The notes under the pieces are model-generated. The model was not told where the DNA came from and did no database searches. It was given only the letters and a program-made list of their open reading frames with translations. DNA of 64,000 bases from Arthrobacter alpinus (GTDB lineage: Bacteria > Actinomycetota > Actinomycetes > Actinomycetales > Micrococcaceae): the NCBI RefSeq assembly GCF_001445575.1, contig NZ_CP013200.1, forward strand, positions 186,001 to 250,000, given 5' to 3'. The position numbers and the translations under genes were made by a program. Positions 1 through 11,119 of the stretch are shown in pieces; the stretch's first letter is position 1; every line of letters begins with the position of its first letter.

Positions 1-1
1 G

Positions 2-589
2 CAGATCTTCCACTCCAAGGTGACCGAAAGCAATGACCATCTGCGCCTGGAGCTGGAAATGGGTGATGTTTTCACCCTTGAGCCACGCGCCGACGGCACG
101 CTCCTGACCCTGACCCGGGGAGAGGCGACGGGCGAGTGGACCAAGTACGACGCCGATATCACCTCGGGCTGGTCCATGTTCTTGCAACAACTCAGGTTCG
201 CGTTGGAGCGTCACCCCCGAACTGCCCGGCGCACCGTTTTTGTCGATGGCACCAGCGCCGCCCACACCAATTTGTGGGACGTTTTGGGAATCGACACAGG
301 CTGGCTCCCGGAACCTGGCCAACCTTATGGCCTCACGCTGAACAACGGAGCTACGCTGACCGGCAAGGTCTGGTACCGCAATGAAACCCAAGTGGGGTTG
401 ACGGTGGAAACCTACGCAGAACACGGCGACGGGCTGTTGATCCTGTCCCAGCAGGCTCCGCTGGATGGAGTCCGGGAGCACCCGGGCGCCCAGATCATTG
501 CTTCCACCTACGGACTGGGCGCAGTAGCCCTTGACGCCATCGCCGACCAGTGGGACGCGTTCATGGAAGAGCACTACCCGGACGAATAA
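2..589 (+). CDS. SRPBCC-like domain protein, 5' end outside window
   Basis: The reading frame is open to the left edge of the window, and the first possible start, GTG at 20, has no ribosome binding site. The gene therefore probably begins upstream. About 195 codons are visible. The segment GWSMFLQQLRFALERHP resembles the C-terminal helix of SRPBCC/AHSA1 (START-fold) proteins, which bind hydrophobic ligands, but the rest is divergent. The last 17 bases, including the stop codon, are repeated directly after the gene (about 573-605). Function is not known. Confidence 0.6.
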   Translation, partial: QIFHSKVTESNDHLRLELEMGDVFTLEPRADGTLLTLTRGEATGEWTKYDADITSGWSMFLQQLRFALERHPRTARRTVFVDGTSAAHTNLWDVLGIDTGWLPEPGQPYGLTLNNGATLTGKVWYRNETQVGLTVETYAEHGDGLLILSQQAPLDGVREHPGAQIIASTYGLGAVALDAIADQWDAFMEEHYPDE

Positions 590-643
590 CTACCCGGACG
601 AATAACTGTCCTGCCAACAAAGCTTCAAACTAAACCGCCGGAT

Positions 644-1132
644 TCACTCCGCCGTTTCAGATCCAGCTGCAGGCGGGTTCCCCGTGCGCGGCCACGGCGT
701 GTTTTCGAGCGCCTCAACATCCTGGTTGAACCGGAGCAAAAGGCTCAGGAATTGCTCCCGTCGCTGGGCTGGCCAGTCGCCCACAACATCGCGAAGTCCC
801 TCTTCATTAATGGCCCGCGTATCAACGAGCGCCGCGAGCCCGGCTGCCGTCGGGGCCAGGCGACGGGCCACTTCACCCGGGAGGCCGGGCACATAGTGAA
901 CATATTCGGAGCGCAGCAGCGCGGCTACCTGCCGATGCACGGTAGACGTGTCAAGGGTCAGTGCCTGAGAGAGTTCCTTGAGCGTCATCGCCTCCACCAG
1001 TTCCAGCCGGCTGAGCAGCAAAAAAGCCGAACGCTCAAGCATTCCAGCCGAGCGCGGGTGCGGGCGGAACTGGTAGCGGGATAGCAGCATGAGCTCGTTC
1101 TGCATCTGCTGAACTGCGTCGCGATCGTCCAC
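644..1132 (-). CDS. MarR family transcriptional regulator
   Basis: This 162-residue protein has a winged helix-turn-helix at about residues 49-83, with the recognition helix around LDTSTVHRQVAALLRSEYV, flanked by dimerisation helices as in MarR repressors. I chose GTG at 1132 because AAGGA lies 8 bases upstream. A longer reading from ATG at 1213 would start inside an operator-like palindrome. The gene diverges from a DHA2-type exporter at 1274, the classic layout of a drug- or phenolic-responsive MarR repressor with its efflux target. The ligand cannot be inferred. Confidence 0.85.
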   Translation of the reverse strand: MDDRDAVQQMQNELMLLSRYQFRPHPRSAGMLERSAFLLLSRLELVEAMTLKELSQALTLDTSTVHRQVAALLRSEYVHYVPGLPGEVARRLAPTAAGLAALVDTRAINEEGLRDVVGDWPAQRREQFLSLLLRFNQDVEALENTPWPRTGNPPAAGSETAE

Positions 1133-1181
1133 GTGCTCATTCCTTCGGCTCAAAACGTTGTCCGATGAAGTATAGCAATGG

Positions 1182-1230
1182 TTTGCATCGTGCAAATTAT
1201 TTGTATGATGCATACGTCATGTACGATACA
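1182..1230. promoter_or_regulatory. Three palindromic operators between marR and MFS gene
   Basis: Three perfect inverted repeats, each with a 3-base centre, lie in the AT-rich divergent promoter: TTTGCATCGTGCAAA (1182-1196), GTATGATGCATAC (1203-1215) and TGTACGATACA (1220-1230). Centres are 20 and 16 bases apart, so neighbouring sites sit roughly on the same DNA face. This is the expected arrangement for dimeric MarR binding; binding itself is inferred. Confidence 0.6.
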
Positions 1231-1273
1231 CAAGCGCGTTTATGCGCGTCGTATCCACCTCTTCAGGAGCCTC

Positions 1274-4269
<2,996 letters not shown>

Positions 4270-4280
4270 GCGGGCCCGCT

Positions 4281-4357
4281 CGTCGAGTCAGACGGACACC
4301 CGCCGAGTCCGACGGAGCGCAACGTCTGACTCGACGGCGCTCCGTCTGACTCGACGC
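4281..4357. repeat. Dispersed palindromic repeat, copy 1
   Basis: A 77-bp element with outer arms GTCGAGTCAGACGGA and TCCGTCTGACTCGAC and internal partial copies of the same word. It is nearly identical to 4549-4625 and related to 58564-58640. It resembles a REP/BIME-type extragenic element. Confidence 0.75.
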
Positions 4358-4368
4358 AAGGAACAGGT

Positions 4369-4406
4369 ATGAGCGCGTACTGCACGCCAACCGTGTACAA
4401 GAAGCC
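4369..4406 (-). pseudogene. Duplicated 38-bp scrap of yhhQ coding sequence
   Basis: These 38 bases match 4716-4753, inside the 3' part of the yhhQ gene, with a single difference. The fragment is joined directly to repeat copy 1, so it records a duplication or recombination event rather than a gene. Confidence 0.7.
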
Positions 4407-4545
4407 GCGGGCGCCCTCATGTCTGGAAGCACGACGTCGGGATCCAGTTGCGCTGCCAACACCAGTGCCGCTTGTCCATGCGAGGCTTCCCCCACCACTT
4501 CCAGATCCAGCTCACGGTTGAGCCCAGGCAGAGTTTCAGTACCTC
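4407..4545 (-). pseudogene. Remnant of response-regulator receiver domain
   Basis: Read on the minus strand, this stretch encodes LDLEVVGEASHGQAALVLA followed by a segment containing DPDVVLPDMRAP, which is the centre of a REC domain around the phosphoacceptor Asp as in LuxR-type response regulators. It has no start, no complete domain and no output domain, and it is bounded on both sides by copies of the dispersed repeat. It is a decayed fragment. Confidence 0.65.
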
Positions 4546-4548
4546 GCC

Positions 4549-4625
4549 CGTCGAGTCAGACGGACACCCGTCGAGTCCGACGGAGCGCAACGTCTGACTC
4601 GACGGCGCTCCGTCTGACTCGGCGC
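4549..4625. repeat. Dispersed palindromic repeat, copy 2
   Basis: Second copy of the 77-bp element at 4281-4357, differing at only a few bases; both are followed by GGAACAGGTA. It lies just beyond the stop codon of yhhQ. Confidence 0.75.
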
Positions 4626-4642
4626 AGGGAACAGGTAACAGA

Positions 4643-5368
4643 CTAGGCCGCAGTGACAGCCTGGTAGGAGGGTTCATTGCGCTTGAGCCAGCGGATCGCC
4701 AGCGAGGTAACCGGAATGAGCGCGTACTGCACGCCAACCTTGTACAAGAAGCCCACCAACACGTAGTTCGCGAACATGCCGAAGCCCACGATCCCGATAA
4801 CGGGAGCTGCGACGGCGCAGAAGATCAGGGTATCCAGGAACTCGCCGGCTCCGCTGGAGCCCATGAGCCGGACCCAGAGTTTCCGTTCTCCGTGGTGTGC
4901 TTTCAGGCGAACCATGATCAAGGAATTGACGGTCTGCCCGGCCAAGAATGCCAGCAGGCTGGCCAGCACAATCTGCGGCACCGGGCCCAGAGCGTCCTCA
5001 AGTGCGTGTTGCTTGGAGATGCCATAGTCGTCGGTGAATCCGGGCAGGAGGATGATCACCCAGTAGCTGAGCGAGGCAAAAATGGACAGTGCAAACGTGG
5101 TGAACACGGCCTTGCGGTTGACTTTGAAGCCGTAAATTTCGCTAATCACATCGCCCAGAATGTAGGCGAAGGGGAAGAGGAAAAAGCCTCCGTCGGTGAT
5201 GATGGGGCCAAACTGGACACCCTTTGAGGCGCCGATGTTGGACAGGATCACGATGACCGCCATGCACGCCAAGAGAATGCCGAAATAGGGGCTGCCTACG
5301 GCGGCAAAGATGGGGGGCGTGGTGGTTTTAAGAGGGGTTGCCGAAGCGTTGCTCTGCAGCGGGGACAT
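4643..5368 (-). CDS. yhhQ: Queuosine precursor transporter, YhhQ/VUT family
   Basis: This 241-residue integral membrane protein matches the DUF165/YhhQ family, with landmarks such as LSNIGASKGV, DGGFFLFPFAYILGDVISEIYG and SGAGEFLDTLIFC. Family members import preQ0 or preQ1. It faces tgt, so the two form a queuosine-salvage pair. ATG at 5368 is chosen over TTG at 5380; its binding site is weak. A 26-codon reading frame starting at ATG 5408 overlaps the 5' end in another frame and may be a leader or a trace of a start shifted by mutation. Confidence 0.88.
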   Translation of the reverse strand: MSPLQSNASATPLKTTTPPIFAAVGSPYFGILLACMAVIVILSNIGASKGVQFGPIITDGGFFLFPFAYILGDVISEIYGFKVNRKAVFTTFALSIFASLSYWVIILLPGFTDDYGISKQHALEDALGPVPQIVLASLLAFLAGQTVNSLIMVRLKAHHGERKLWVRLMGSSGAGEFLDTLIFCAVAAPVIGIVGFGMFANYVLVGFLYKVGVQYALIPVTSLAIRWLKRNEPSYQAVTAA

Positions 5369-5593
5369 GTTCAATCTCAAATTTCTGTTGTTTAAGTGGT
5401 TCGCTCATGCCGCACCCCGCGGGGCCGGCCGGCTGTATTATCACTGGGCCCGTCTGCACCCGGGCCACCCTCTATTCTGCCACGCATGACCGGCGGCCGG
5501 AATTTACTTGTACTCCGTCCAGCCACTCATGCCGCGAAAGCGCTAGGGTGAATTGATCGCCGAATGCCAACGCAAGTGAAGCAGGAGATACAC
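5369..5593. other. Divergent intergenic region yhhQ / EVE-HNH gene
   Basis: 225 bases carrying the promoters of both flanking genes. GC-rich pairing around 5415-5460 could fold in the yhhQ leader, but I could not match it to a preQ1 riboswitch class. AGGAG before 5594 is the binding site of the rightward gene. Confidence 0.4.
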
Positions 5594-6496
5594 ATGAACT
5601 ACTGGTGGGTCAGCCATGGCCGCAATTATGAAGCAGCCATCCACGACGGAATGCTCTGGAACTGCCCTGATCCGCACGGTGATCCGGAGGCAGACCGTGG
5701 GCGGATCAAGGACATGCGCAAGGGTGACATTGTCTTCAACTATTTCGGCCCCTATGTCCGGGCAATCAGCGCGGTCCTGGAAAAATGGCAGGACAGCCCG
5801 CGGCCCGAAGGCTTCGAAAAACAGCTCGATGAACCGGACCAGGGCTGGCTGGTGCGCACGCACCCGCTGGCGGAAAACCTGCAGCTGCACCGGCAACGCG
5901 CCGCGGACATCACCGCCGTGGGCGAGCCCGGCCCGTTCAACGCAGCCGGCAAGCCGCAGCAACGCTACATCTTCGCCCTGACGGCGGAAGAGGGGCAGGA
6001 GCTTCTCGCAGAAGCCGGAGTCATGGCCCCGCAATCATCAGCCTCCAGCCTGCGTGGGCTGCCCGGCAGCGCTTGGGGCACCGACGAGCCCGACGAGAAG
6101 ACCCTGACCACCATCCGCCTCGAACAGGCCCACCTGCGCAAAAACCTGTTGCGCGGACGCCAGACCGCCCCCTGCGCCATTTGCGGGGAGCATTTTCCGG
6201 CGCGTTTGCTGATTGCTGGGCACATCAAGCCGCGCCCGGAATGCAGCGAAGAGGAGCGCCTGGACTTCGAGCGCAATGCCATGCTGACCTGCGCCTTGGG
6301 CTGTGACGCCCTGTACGAATGGGGCTACATCGTGGTGGATGCCAAGGGCCGGATCACGGCGGGCCAGTCTGCCGAAACGCCGCGCATCGAGGCGGCTGTG
6401 GAGGCGCTCGTGGGACGCAACTGCACAGCCTTTGCCGAGAGCACCGCCGAGTCTTTCGCGGAGAACAAGCGGCTCATGCTCGAACCGCAACCTTGA
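5594..6496 (+). CDS. EVE-like domain HNH endonuclease
   Basis: A 300-residue protein in two parts. Residues 1-65 (YWWVSHGRNYEAAIHDGMLW, then KGDIVFNYFGPYVRAISAV) look like an EVE/PUA-fold reader of modified bases. Residues 190-260 form an HNH nuclease with Cys194/Cys197, His210 in HIKPR, Asn228 and a GCDALYEWGYI tail. Reader-plus-HNH architectures belong to modification-dependent restriction enzymes of the McrA type. ATG at 5594 has AGGAG 6 bases upstream; an ATG at 5564 does not. The gene stands alone with no methylase, as expected for a type IV enzyme. Substrate is inferred. Confidence 0.75.
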   Translation: MNYWWVSHGRNYEAAIHDGMLWNCPDPHGDPEADRGRIKDMRKGDIVFNYFGPYVRAISAVLEKWQDSPRPEGFEKQLDEPDQGWLVRTHPLAENLQLHRQRAADITAVGEPGPFNAAGKPQQRYIFALTAEEGQELLAEAGVMAPQSSASSLRGLPGSAWGTDEPDEKTLTTIRLEQAHLRKNLLRGRQTAPCAICGEHFPARLLIAGHIKPRPECSEEERLDFERNAMLTCALGCDALYEWGYIVVDAKGRITAGQSAETPRIEAAVEALVGRNCTAFAESTAESFAENKRLMLEPQP

Positions 6497-6513
6497 TTGC
6501 TGCCTGCTCCCAT

Positions 6514-6630
6514 CTGCAGACAAGGCACGGCTCTGCAGGCAAGGCACGGCTCTGCAGACAAGGCACGACGGCGGCTCCCGCCAAGGTGCCGCCGTCGCCG
6601 TCTCTCTGGGGCGCCGTCTCTCTGGGGCGC
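6514..6630. repeat. Tandem repeats and hairpin between convergent genes
   Basis: A 19-bp unit beginning CTGCAG occurs 2.8 times at 6514-6567. A hairpin with arms CGACGGCGGC (6566-6575) and GCCGCCGTCG (6588-6597) follows and may terminate transcription from both sides. A 16-bp unit containing TCTCTCTGGGGCGC is then duplicated at 6599-6614 and 6615-6630. Confidence 0.65.
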
Positions 6631-6661
6631 CTTTGTCCGGGGCGCTTCGTGGAGCGGTCGG

Positions 6662-7270
6662 TTACCTGGTGAAGCGCAGGATATCCGCCACTTTGCGCCA
6701 ACCTTCGACGGCGGCAAAACGGTCAGCCTGTTCCTCTCCAGCGATCAAGTACAGGGTGTCTGCGCCGTGGGTGAAGGCTTCTTCGCCTAGTCCCGCAACC
6801 ATGGCTTGCTCGAACGCGGGGGCAAGGGTGGCATGCTCCTCATCGACCATAAGTGCGGCCATGACGGCTATCCCGTCGCCGATTTTGAGCCTGCCGCTGC
6901 CAACGGGCCGGTCAAAAAGTGCCACCTCAACAAGGTCGTAATTCTCCATGGGAGCTTCGGCCAGGTAAGCGTCCGGCGGCAAATCCGGGACCAATTCCAG
7001 GTCCTCCGTCTCGGCGGACAACAGCACGTTTCGGGTGGTGGCCCGCAGACCCTGCGACTGGGCAAATTCAGTGGCTCCGGTGGGGTCATCCGTGACCAGG
7101 ACCAGCTCGCTTCCGGCAGCAACGGTCTCAGCAACTGCTCCATCGCCCGGCCACACCATCACCTGCTGCGCGCCGATGGTGACCACGGCACCGGCCGCAG
7201 TGGACTGAACATCCTGCAAGGTGGCCCAAGCTTGGGCCCAGTCGTGAAAAGAATCCTGCCAGAGAGCCAT
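6662..7270 (-). CDS. GNAT-like acetyltransferase, substrate unknown
   Basis: This 202-residue protein ends with a pattern typical of the GNAT acyl-CoA-binding core: a beta strand (VGSGRLKIGDGIAVMAALMVD), a long helix, then DTLYLIAGEEQADRFAAVEGWRKV, which resembles the last strand/helix pair. The N-terminal half is unassigned and acidic. The canonical R/Q-x-x-G-x-A loop is not clear, so the assignment is tentative. ATG at 7270 has AAAGGCG upstream and is preferred over TTG at 7306. Confidence 0.6.
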   Translation of the reverse strand: MALWQDSFHDWAQAWATLQDVQSTAAGAVVTIGAQQVMVWPGDGAVAETVAAGSELVLVTDDPTGATEFAQSQGLRATTRNVLLSAETEDLELVPDLPPDAYLAEAPMENYDLVEVALFDRPVGSGRLKIGDGIAVMAALMVDEEHATLAPAFEQAMVAGLGEEAFTHGADTLYLIAGEEQADRFAAVEGWRKVADILRFTR

Positions 7271-7425
7271 GTCTTCGCCTTTCTCAACGTGCCAGTTTCG
7301 CGTCAATCCTCACGGTCCCAAAGGTGGCCGCATGGGTACGCACGTTCAGCATACAACCGCACCGGATCCTGTCGCGGCCGCCAGAGATGCGCCCGATGCG
7401 CGGGTGCAGCCGCTAGCATCGAAGC

Positions 7426-8634
7426 ATGACCTCATGGCAGCAAGATGTTCTCGGCCCGAACTTTGAGCAGCTGACCTTGGACCTGCCCACCGGATCGCTC
7501 GCCACGCTGGTCCGGTACGTCGGCGATCCTTCACCGGGAGCCTCCAGTACGCTCGCCGGGGCCGATATCCTCTACGTCCACGGCTGGTCTGACTACTTCT
7601 TTCAGCATGAACTTGCCGAATTTTGGCACCGTGCGGGCGTGAATTTTTACGCCCTTGACCTGCACAACTATGGCCGCAGCCTGCGCCCCGGATTGCTCCC
7701 TGGACAGATAACTTCTCTGACCGAGTACGACGACGACATCGCCGCCGCGCTTGCGGCCATGGGTCGCAGCGCGGTGGCCGAAGAGCACCCCACCCTTGCT
7801 GGGGCTAACGCCGGGGCTGGGGCTACGGCCGGTGTCGGAAATGGTGCCGATGCCGGCACGCCTGAGGATCCCGAGCAACAGAGTTTTGAGCTGGCCTTCT
7901 TAGAGGAGGCCCGGCACCGGCTTAGCGCTGCTTTTGACGCCTTGGCTGGCCGAGAACGCATCGAGGAACCGGGCGAAGCGTCCGGTGAACGGCCCCTGGT
8001 GCTGCTGGGGCATTCCACCGGCGGACTCACCCTGAGCTTGTGGGCAGCGCGGCACCCGGGTGCCGCGGACGCCGTCGTACTCAACAGTCCATGGCTGGAA
8101 TTCCAGGCCAGCGAGGTGGGCCGGGCCATGGTGGCGCCACTGATTCAGGCGCGCACCCGGTTTAGGCCCATGGTGCCGCTGCCCTCGATCGATCCCGGCT
8201 TCTATACACGGGCCGTGTCCAAACGCTTTGAGGGCGAGTGGGAGTACGAATCGCAGTGGCGCCCGGACCGCGGATTCCCTGTCACGCCGTCGTTCCTGAA
8301 TGCCGTTTTCCAAGGACAGGCTCAAGTAGCTCGCGGGCTGGGGTTGGAAATTCCGGTGCTGGTGATGCTCTCCGATAAGAGCTATTTGCAACCAAAGTGG
8401 TCCTCCAGCGCCCTGGCCTCGGACGTGGTGCTGAACGTTGACTCGGTGGCTAAGCGGGCGTTGGACCTGGGATCTCAGGTGACTTTGCACAGGATTCCTG
8501 GCGCCTTCCATGATGTTTTCCTGTCGCCGCGCGGGATTCGTGATCAGGCCTACGCTGGCATGGGCCGCTGGCTCGAGGCAGCACTGGATGCGGACGCTAA
8601 AACACGGTGGCGGGACTACTCCCTGCCAACGTGA
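7426..8634 (+). CDS. Alpha/beta hydrolase (lysophospholipase-like)
   Basis: The 402-residue protein has an alpha/beta hydrolase fold: YVHGW oxyanion region (50-54), nucleophile Ser197 in GHSTGG, probable acid Asp317 in LSDKS, and His362 in GAFHDVF. The pattern with ALDLHNYGRS after the first strands resembles serine hydrolases of the monoacylglycerol lipase/lysophospholipase group. Residues 120-150 are an Ala/Gly-rich insertion (ANAGAGATAGVGNG) probably forming a disordered loop before the lid. No signal peptide is seen, so it is cytoplasmic. No clear binding site precedes the ATG; translation may be leaderless. Confidence 0.75.
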   Translation: MTSWQQDVLGPNFEQLTLDLPTGSLATLVRYVGDPSPGASSTLAGADILYVHGWSDYFFQHELAEFWHRAGVNFYALDLHNYGRSLRPGLLPGQITSLTEYDDDIAAALAAMGRSAVAEEHPTLAGANAGAGATAGVGNGADAGTPEDPEQQSFELAFLEEARHRLSAAFDALAGRERIEEPGEASGERPLVLLGHSTGGLTLSLWAARHPGAADAVVLNSPWLEFQASEVGRAMVAPLIQARTRFRPMVPLPSIDPGFYTRAVSKRFEGEWEYESQWRPDRGFPVTPSFLNAVFQGQAQVARGLGLEIPVLVMLSDKSYLQPKWSSSALASDVVLNVDSVAKRALDLGSQVTLHRIPGAFHDVFLSPRGIRDQAYAGMGRWLEAALDADAKTRWRDYSLPT

Positions 8635-8720
8635 ACTAAGACGGGGAATCAGCGGCGGCGCCCCGAGGTTAAGAGGAACAGAAGCTCCGCCGAACACGCG
8701 CTATGAAGGGACAAAGCACC

Positions 8721-9659
8721 ATGAGTTCAACGATGAAAGCCATGACCTACGCACAATACGGCGGCACCGAGGTGTTGAGCCAAACGCAGCAGCCAACGCC
8801 CAAGGTCTCCCCCGGCGCCGTGCTGATTCGGGTCAAGGCGGCCGGGGTCAATCCCGTGGATTGGAAGATCATGTCCGGTGGTCTGGATGCGCTCATGGAC
8901 ACCAATTTTCCTGTCATTCCGGGTTGGGATGTGGCCGGGGTGGTGGAAGCCGTGGGATTTGACACCCCAGAATTCAAGGCCGGTGACGAGGTCTACTCCT
9001 ACGGCCGTCGCGACACCGTCCATGGCGGAACCTTTGCCGAGCTCGTAGCCCTGCCGGCCGCCATTGTGGCCCACAAGCCGGCATCACTTTCATGGGAGGA
9101 AGCGGCCGCACTCCCCCTGACAGGCATGACGGCTCAGCGCACCCTTGATACGCTCGGGGTCTCTGCCGGGCAGACCCTGTTGATCCACAATGGGTCCGGA
9201 AGCGTGGGCCGCACAGCCATCCAGCTTGCCGTCAATGGAGGGGTGCGGGTCATCGCCACGGCCTCCGCGAAAAACCACCAGCGCCTGCGCGAATTGGGTG
9301 CCGAGCCCGTGGCCTACGGTCCAGGGTTGGTGGAGCGTGTGCAGGCACTGGCTCCGGAGGGGGTCGATGCCGTGGCTGATTTTATTGGCGACGTCGTGGA
9401 AGAAACCCTGGCTTTGCTGAAGACTGGCGGGCGGCACGCCTCCATCGCTGATTGGGCTGTCATGGGCCACGGCGGTACGTATGTGTGGGTCCGCCCCGAT
9501 GCGGGCGAATTGGAACGATTGAGCGCCCTGGTCGAAGACGGCACCCTCAGCGTTGATGTGGCCCAAACATTCCCGATGCAGGAGGCTGTCCAGGCCTTCG
9601 AAGCGAGCATGTCCGGCCACGGCAACGGCAAGATCGTCCTCACCGGATTCACCAACTAG
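8721..9659 (+). CDS. NADP-dependent zinc-independent oxidoreductase (MDR, quinone reductase-like)
   Basis: A 312-residue medium-chain dehydrogenase/reductase. The N-terminal GroES-like half (VKAAGVNPVDWKI, PGWDVAGVVEAVG) is followed by a Rossmann domain with the nucleotide loop HNGSGSVGRTAIQLA. Structural zinc cysteines are absent, placing it with quinone oxidoreductases and enoyl reductases. ATG at 8721 was chosen because AAGGGA lies 9 bases upstream; the earlier ATG at 8703 lacks one. Substrate is not predictable. Confidence 0.82.
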   Translation: MSSTMKAMTYAQYGGTEVLSQTQQPTPKVSPGAVLIRVKAAGVNPVDWKIMSGGLDALMDTNFPVIPGWDVAGVVEAVGFDTPEFKAGDEVYSYGRRDTVHGGTFAELVALPAAIVAHKPASLSWEEAAALPLTGMTAQRTLDTLGVSAGQTLLIHNGSGSVGRTAIQLAVNGGVRVIATASAKNHQRLRELGAEPVAYGPGLVERVQALAPEGVDAVADFIGDVVEETLALLKTGGRHASIADWAVMGHGGTYVWVRPDAGELERLSALVEDGTLSVDVAQTFPMQEAVQAFEASMSGHGNGKIVLTGFTN

Positions 9660-9661
9660 CA

Positions 9662-9751
9662 TCGCTCCCTCTTTTGGGGTGTTTCCAATGACGCTCGGTC
9701 ACCAAGTGCAGGAGCGTTGCAGGAAACACCCCAAAAGGTGAGGGAGGGTCG
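9662..9751. repeat. Inverted intergenic repeat of the GCTCCCTC/GGGGTGTTTCC family
   Basis: A long inverted repeat begins right after the oxidoreductase stop codon. The left arm contains TTTTGGGGTGTTTCC and the right arm GGAAACACCCCAAAA, flanked by CTCCCTC and GAGGGAG. It can form a stem of about 15-20 bp and may serve as terminator. Related copies occur at 12452-12502 and 63206-63292. Confidence 0.7.
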
Positions 9752-9827
9752 CTGGGTGGGGCCGTGGCGCTTTGGGCGAATACAGCTACGGTTAAGGGGT
9801 CCCATCACGCCGACCGCAAGGAACCCT

Positions 9828-11033
9828 GTGGCCAAGAAGACCAAGAAGTCCCGATTCGGCAACCCTGCCAACGCCAGCGCCGACGCCGCCACCCGATCTG
9901 CCAACCGGCCGTCCCTCGAGGCTCGCTTGGACCGGGCCATGGAGTCGTTGTCGCCGGGTTTCGTGGCGTGGCTGGAATCCCAGAGCCGCCCGGACAAATC
10001 GATCGATATGAGCCTGGCCATCCTGGACGATTTCTTTGACATGTACCGCCTGCTGGAGCCCCACACCGACCCCACAAATCTTGACCCGGCCGCTGTGCAG
10101 GAAGTCATGGAGGTCACCAGTCATGCAAACCCGCTGGGGGTATTGACGTTGCGCGCAGGCGTGCGGGATTACGTTGATTATTTGACTCAGGTCAAGCTCT
10201 GGACAGGCACTGCCGAGGCTTTGGAGGCGGTTCAAACCGAGCTCGCCCGCACCGGCGTGGAACCCGCGGAGAGTGATTGGGCCGCCGAAGACTACGAGTT
10301 CGCCGACGTTTTTGTCCCGGAAATGACGTCCCAGGAAATCCTTGAAACCGTGGCACAGACCCCTTTGTGGCAAAACACCATGGCCTTGTTGGAGTGGATT
10401 GGCGAGGGCAAGGACCTGGCCGAGGGCAACACGCTGCGTGATGCCACGGGCGCAGCGGCAACGCTGGTCCACAGTGGCTTGGGGTTGCTGAGCGATGCTG
10501 CCAACCTCACCACTGCCGAGGATCGTCAGGCCTCCCGGTTGGCGCTCTACTTGGAGATGCTCGATGTCACGGGGCTGATTACCTTCACCGGCTCACAGGT
10601 TCACGTCACCAAGCCTGCCCTTGATCCGGAGTCCGACGACGACGTCATCGAGACCATGCGTGAACTCATGGGTCTGTTCATTTTCACGGTGACACTGGCC
10701 GGTTCCGACAACGGCGAAGAAGGCGAGCAACTCGAGTACTGGCAGCTGGAAATGACCGATTGGCTGACCCAGTGCTCCTCCATTGACCCGCCCGAATCTG
10801 CGCCGTTGATCCAGGCGTTGGCCGAGCCCGATTCGGTCCACCCGGACCTGCTGGCCATCGCGAGCAACATTGCCCATTGGGCCGATGAAGGCCTAGTCAC
10901 CGTGGGCGAATTCATTGAAGTCCCGCCCGCCTACCGCGCCGACGTGGTTGACATGCTCAGCGACGATGTGCCGGTTCAGGCCGTGGGCCCCGGCGCGGAG
11001 TCAACCGAACGGAATCTGCCAGAGTCGGACTGA
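9828..11033 (+). CDS. Hypothetical protein, first of a paralogous pair
   Basis: I do not recognise this 401-residue protein. The GTG at 9828 follows CCGCAAGGAA and opens a lysine-rich leader ending in KKSRFGNPA; the same leader begins the next gene. The body is acidic and helical. A segment near the middle (LEMLDVTGLITFTGSQVHVTKP) looks like the wing of a winged helix, matched in the paralog by IDTKLIRVRGKKAEPTKAG. No signal peptide, membrane segment or catalytic motif is seen. The basic N-terminus and possible winged helix hint at nucleic-acid contact, which is inference only. Confidence 0.7.
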   Translation: MAKKTKKSRFGNPANASADAATRSANRPSLEARLDRAMESLSPGFVAWLESQSRPDKSIDMSLAILDDFFDMYRLLEPHTDPTNLDPAAVQEVMEVTSHANPLGVLTLRAGVRDYVDYLTQVKLWTGTAEALEAVQTELARTGVEPAESDWAAEDYEFADVFVPEMTSQEILETVAQTPLWQNTMALLEWIGEGKDLAEGNTLRDATGAAATLVHSGLGLLSDAANLTTAEDRQASRLALYLEMLDVTGLITFTGSQVHVTKPALDPESDDDVIETMRELMGLFIFTVTLAGSDNGEEGEQLEYWQLEMTDWLTQCSSIDPPESAPLIQALAEPDSVHPDLLAIASNIAHWADEGLVTVGEFIEVPPAYRADVVDMLSDDVPVQAVGPGAESTERNLPESD

Positions 11034-11060
11034 CCCTTTTCCTTCCAAACCCTTTTTCAA

Positions 11061-11110
11061 GGACGACGGCGGCAGGCGACTTCCAGCGCAAGGCGCCTAA
11101 CGCCGTCGTA
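11061..11110. terminator. Hairpin after first paralog
   Basis: ACGACGGCG (11063-11071) pairs with CGCCGTCGT (11101-11109) in the gap after the first paralog. It shares its core with the terminators at 16667, 59070 and 61060. Confidence 0.45.
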
Positions 11111-11119
11111 CTTCAAACC

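Noticed and set aside
4281..4625. Composite transposon ends
   Set aside because: The two repeat copies bracket no transposase and show no target duplication; they fit extragenic repeats better.
5369..5470. Possible preQ1 riboswitch ahead of yhhQ
   Set aside because: I could find GC-rich pairing but not the conserved loops of any preQ1 class.
6303..6941. A 212-codon plus-strand frame crossing the gap after the HNH gene
   Set aside because: It overlaps two real genes in other frames, runs through tandem repeats and has arginine/serine-rich composition without motif.
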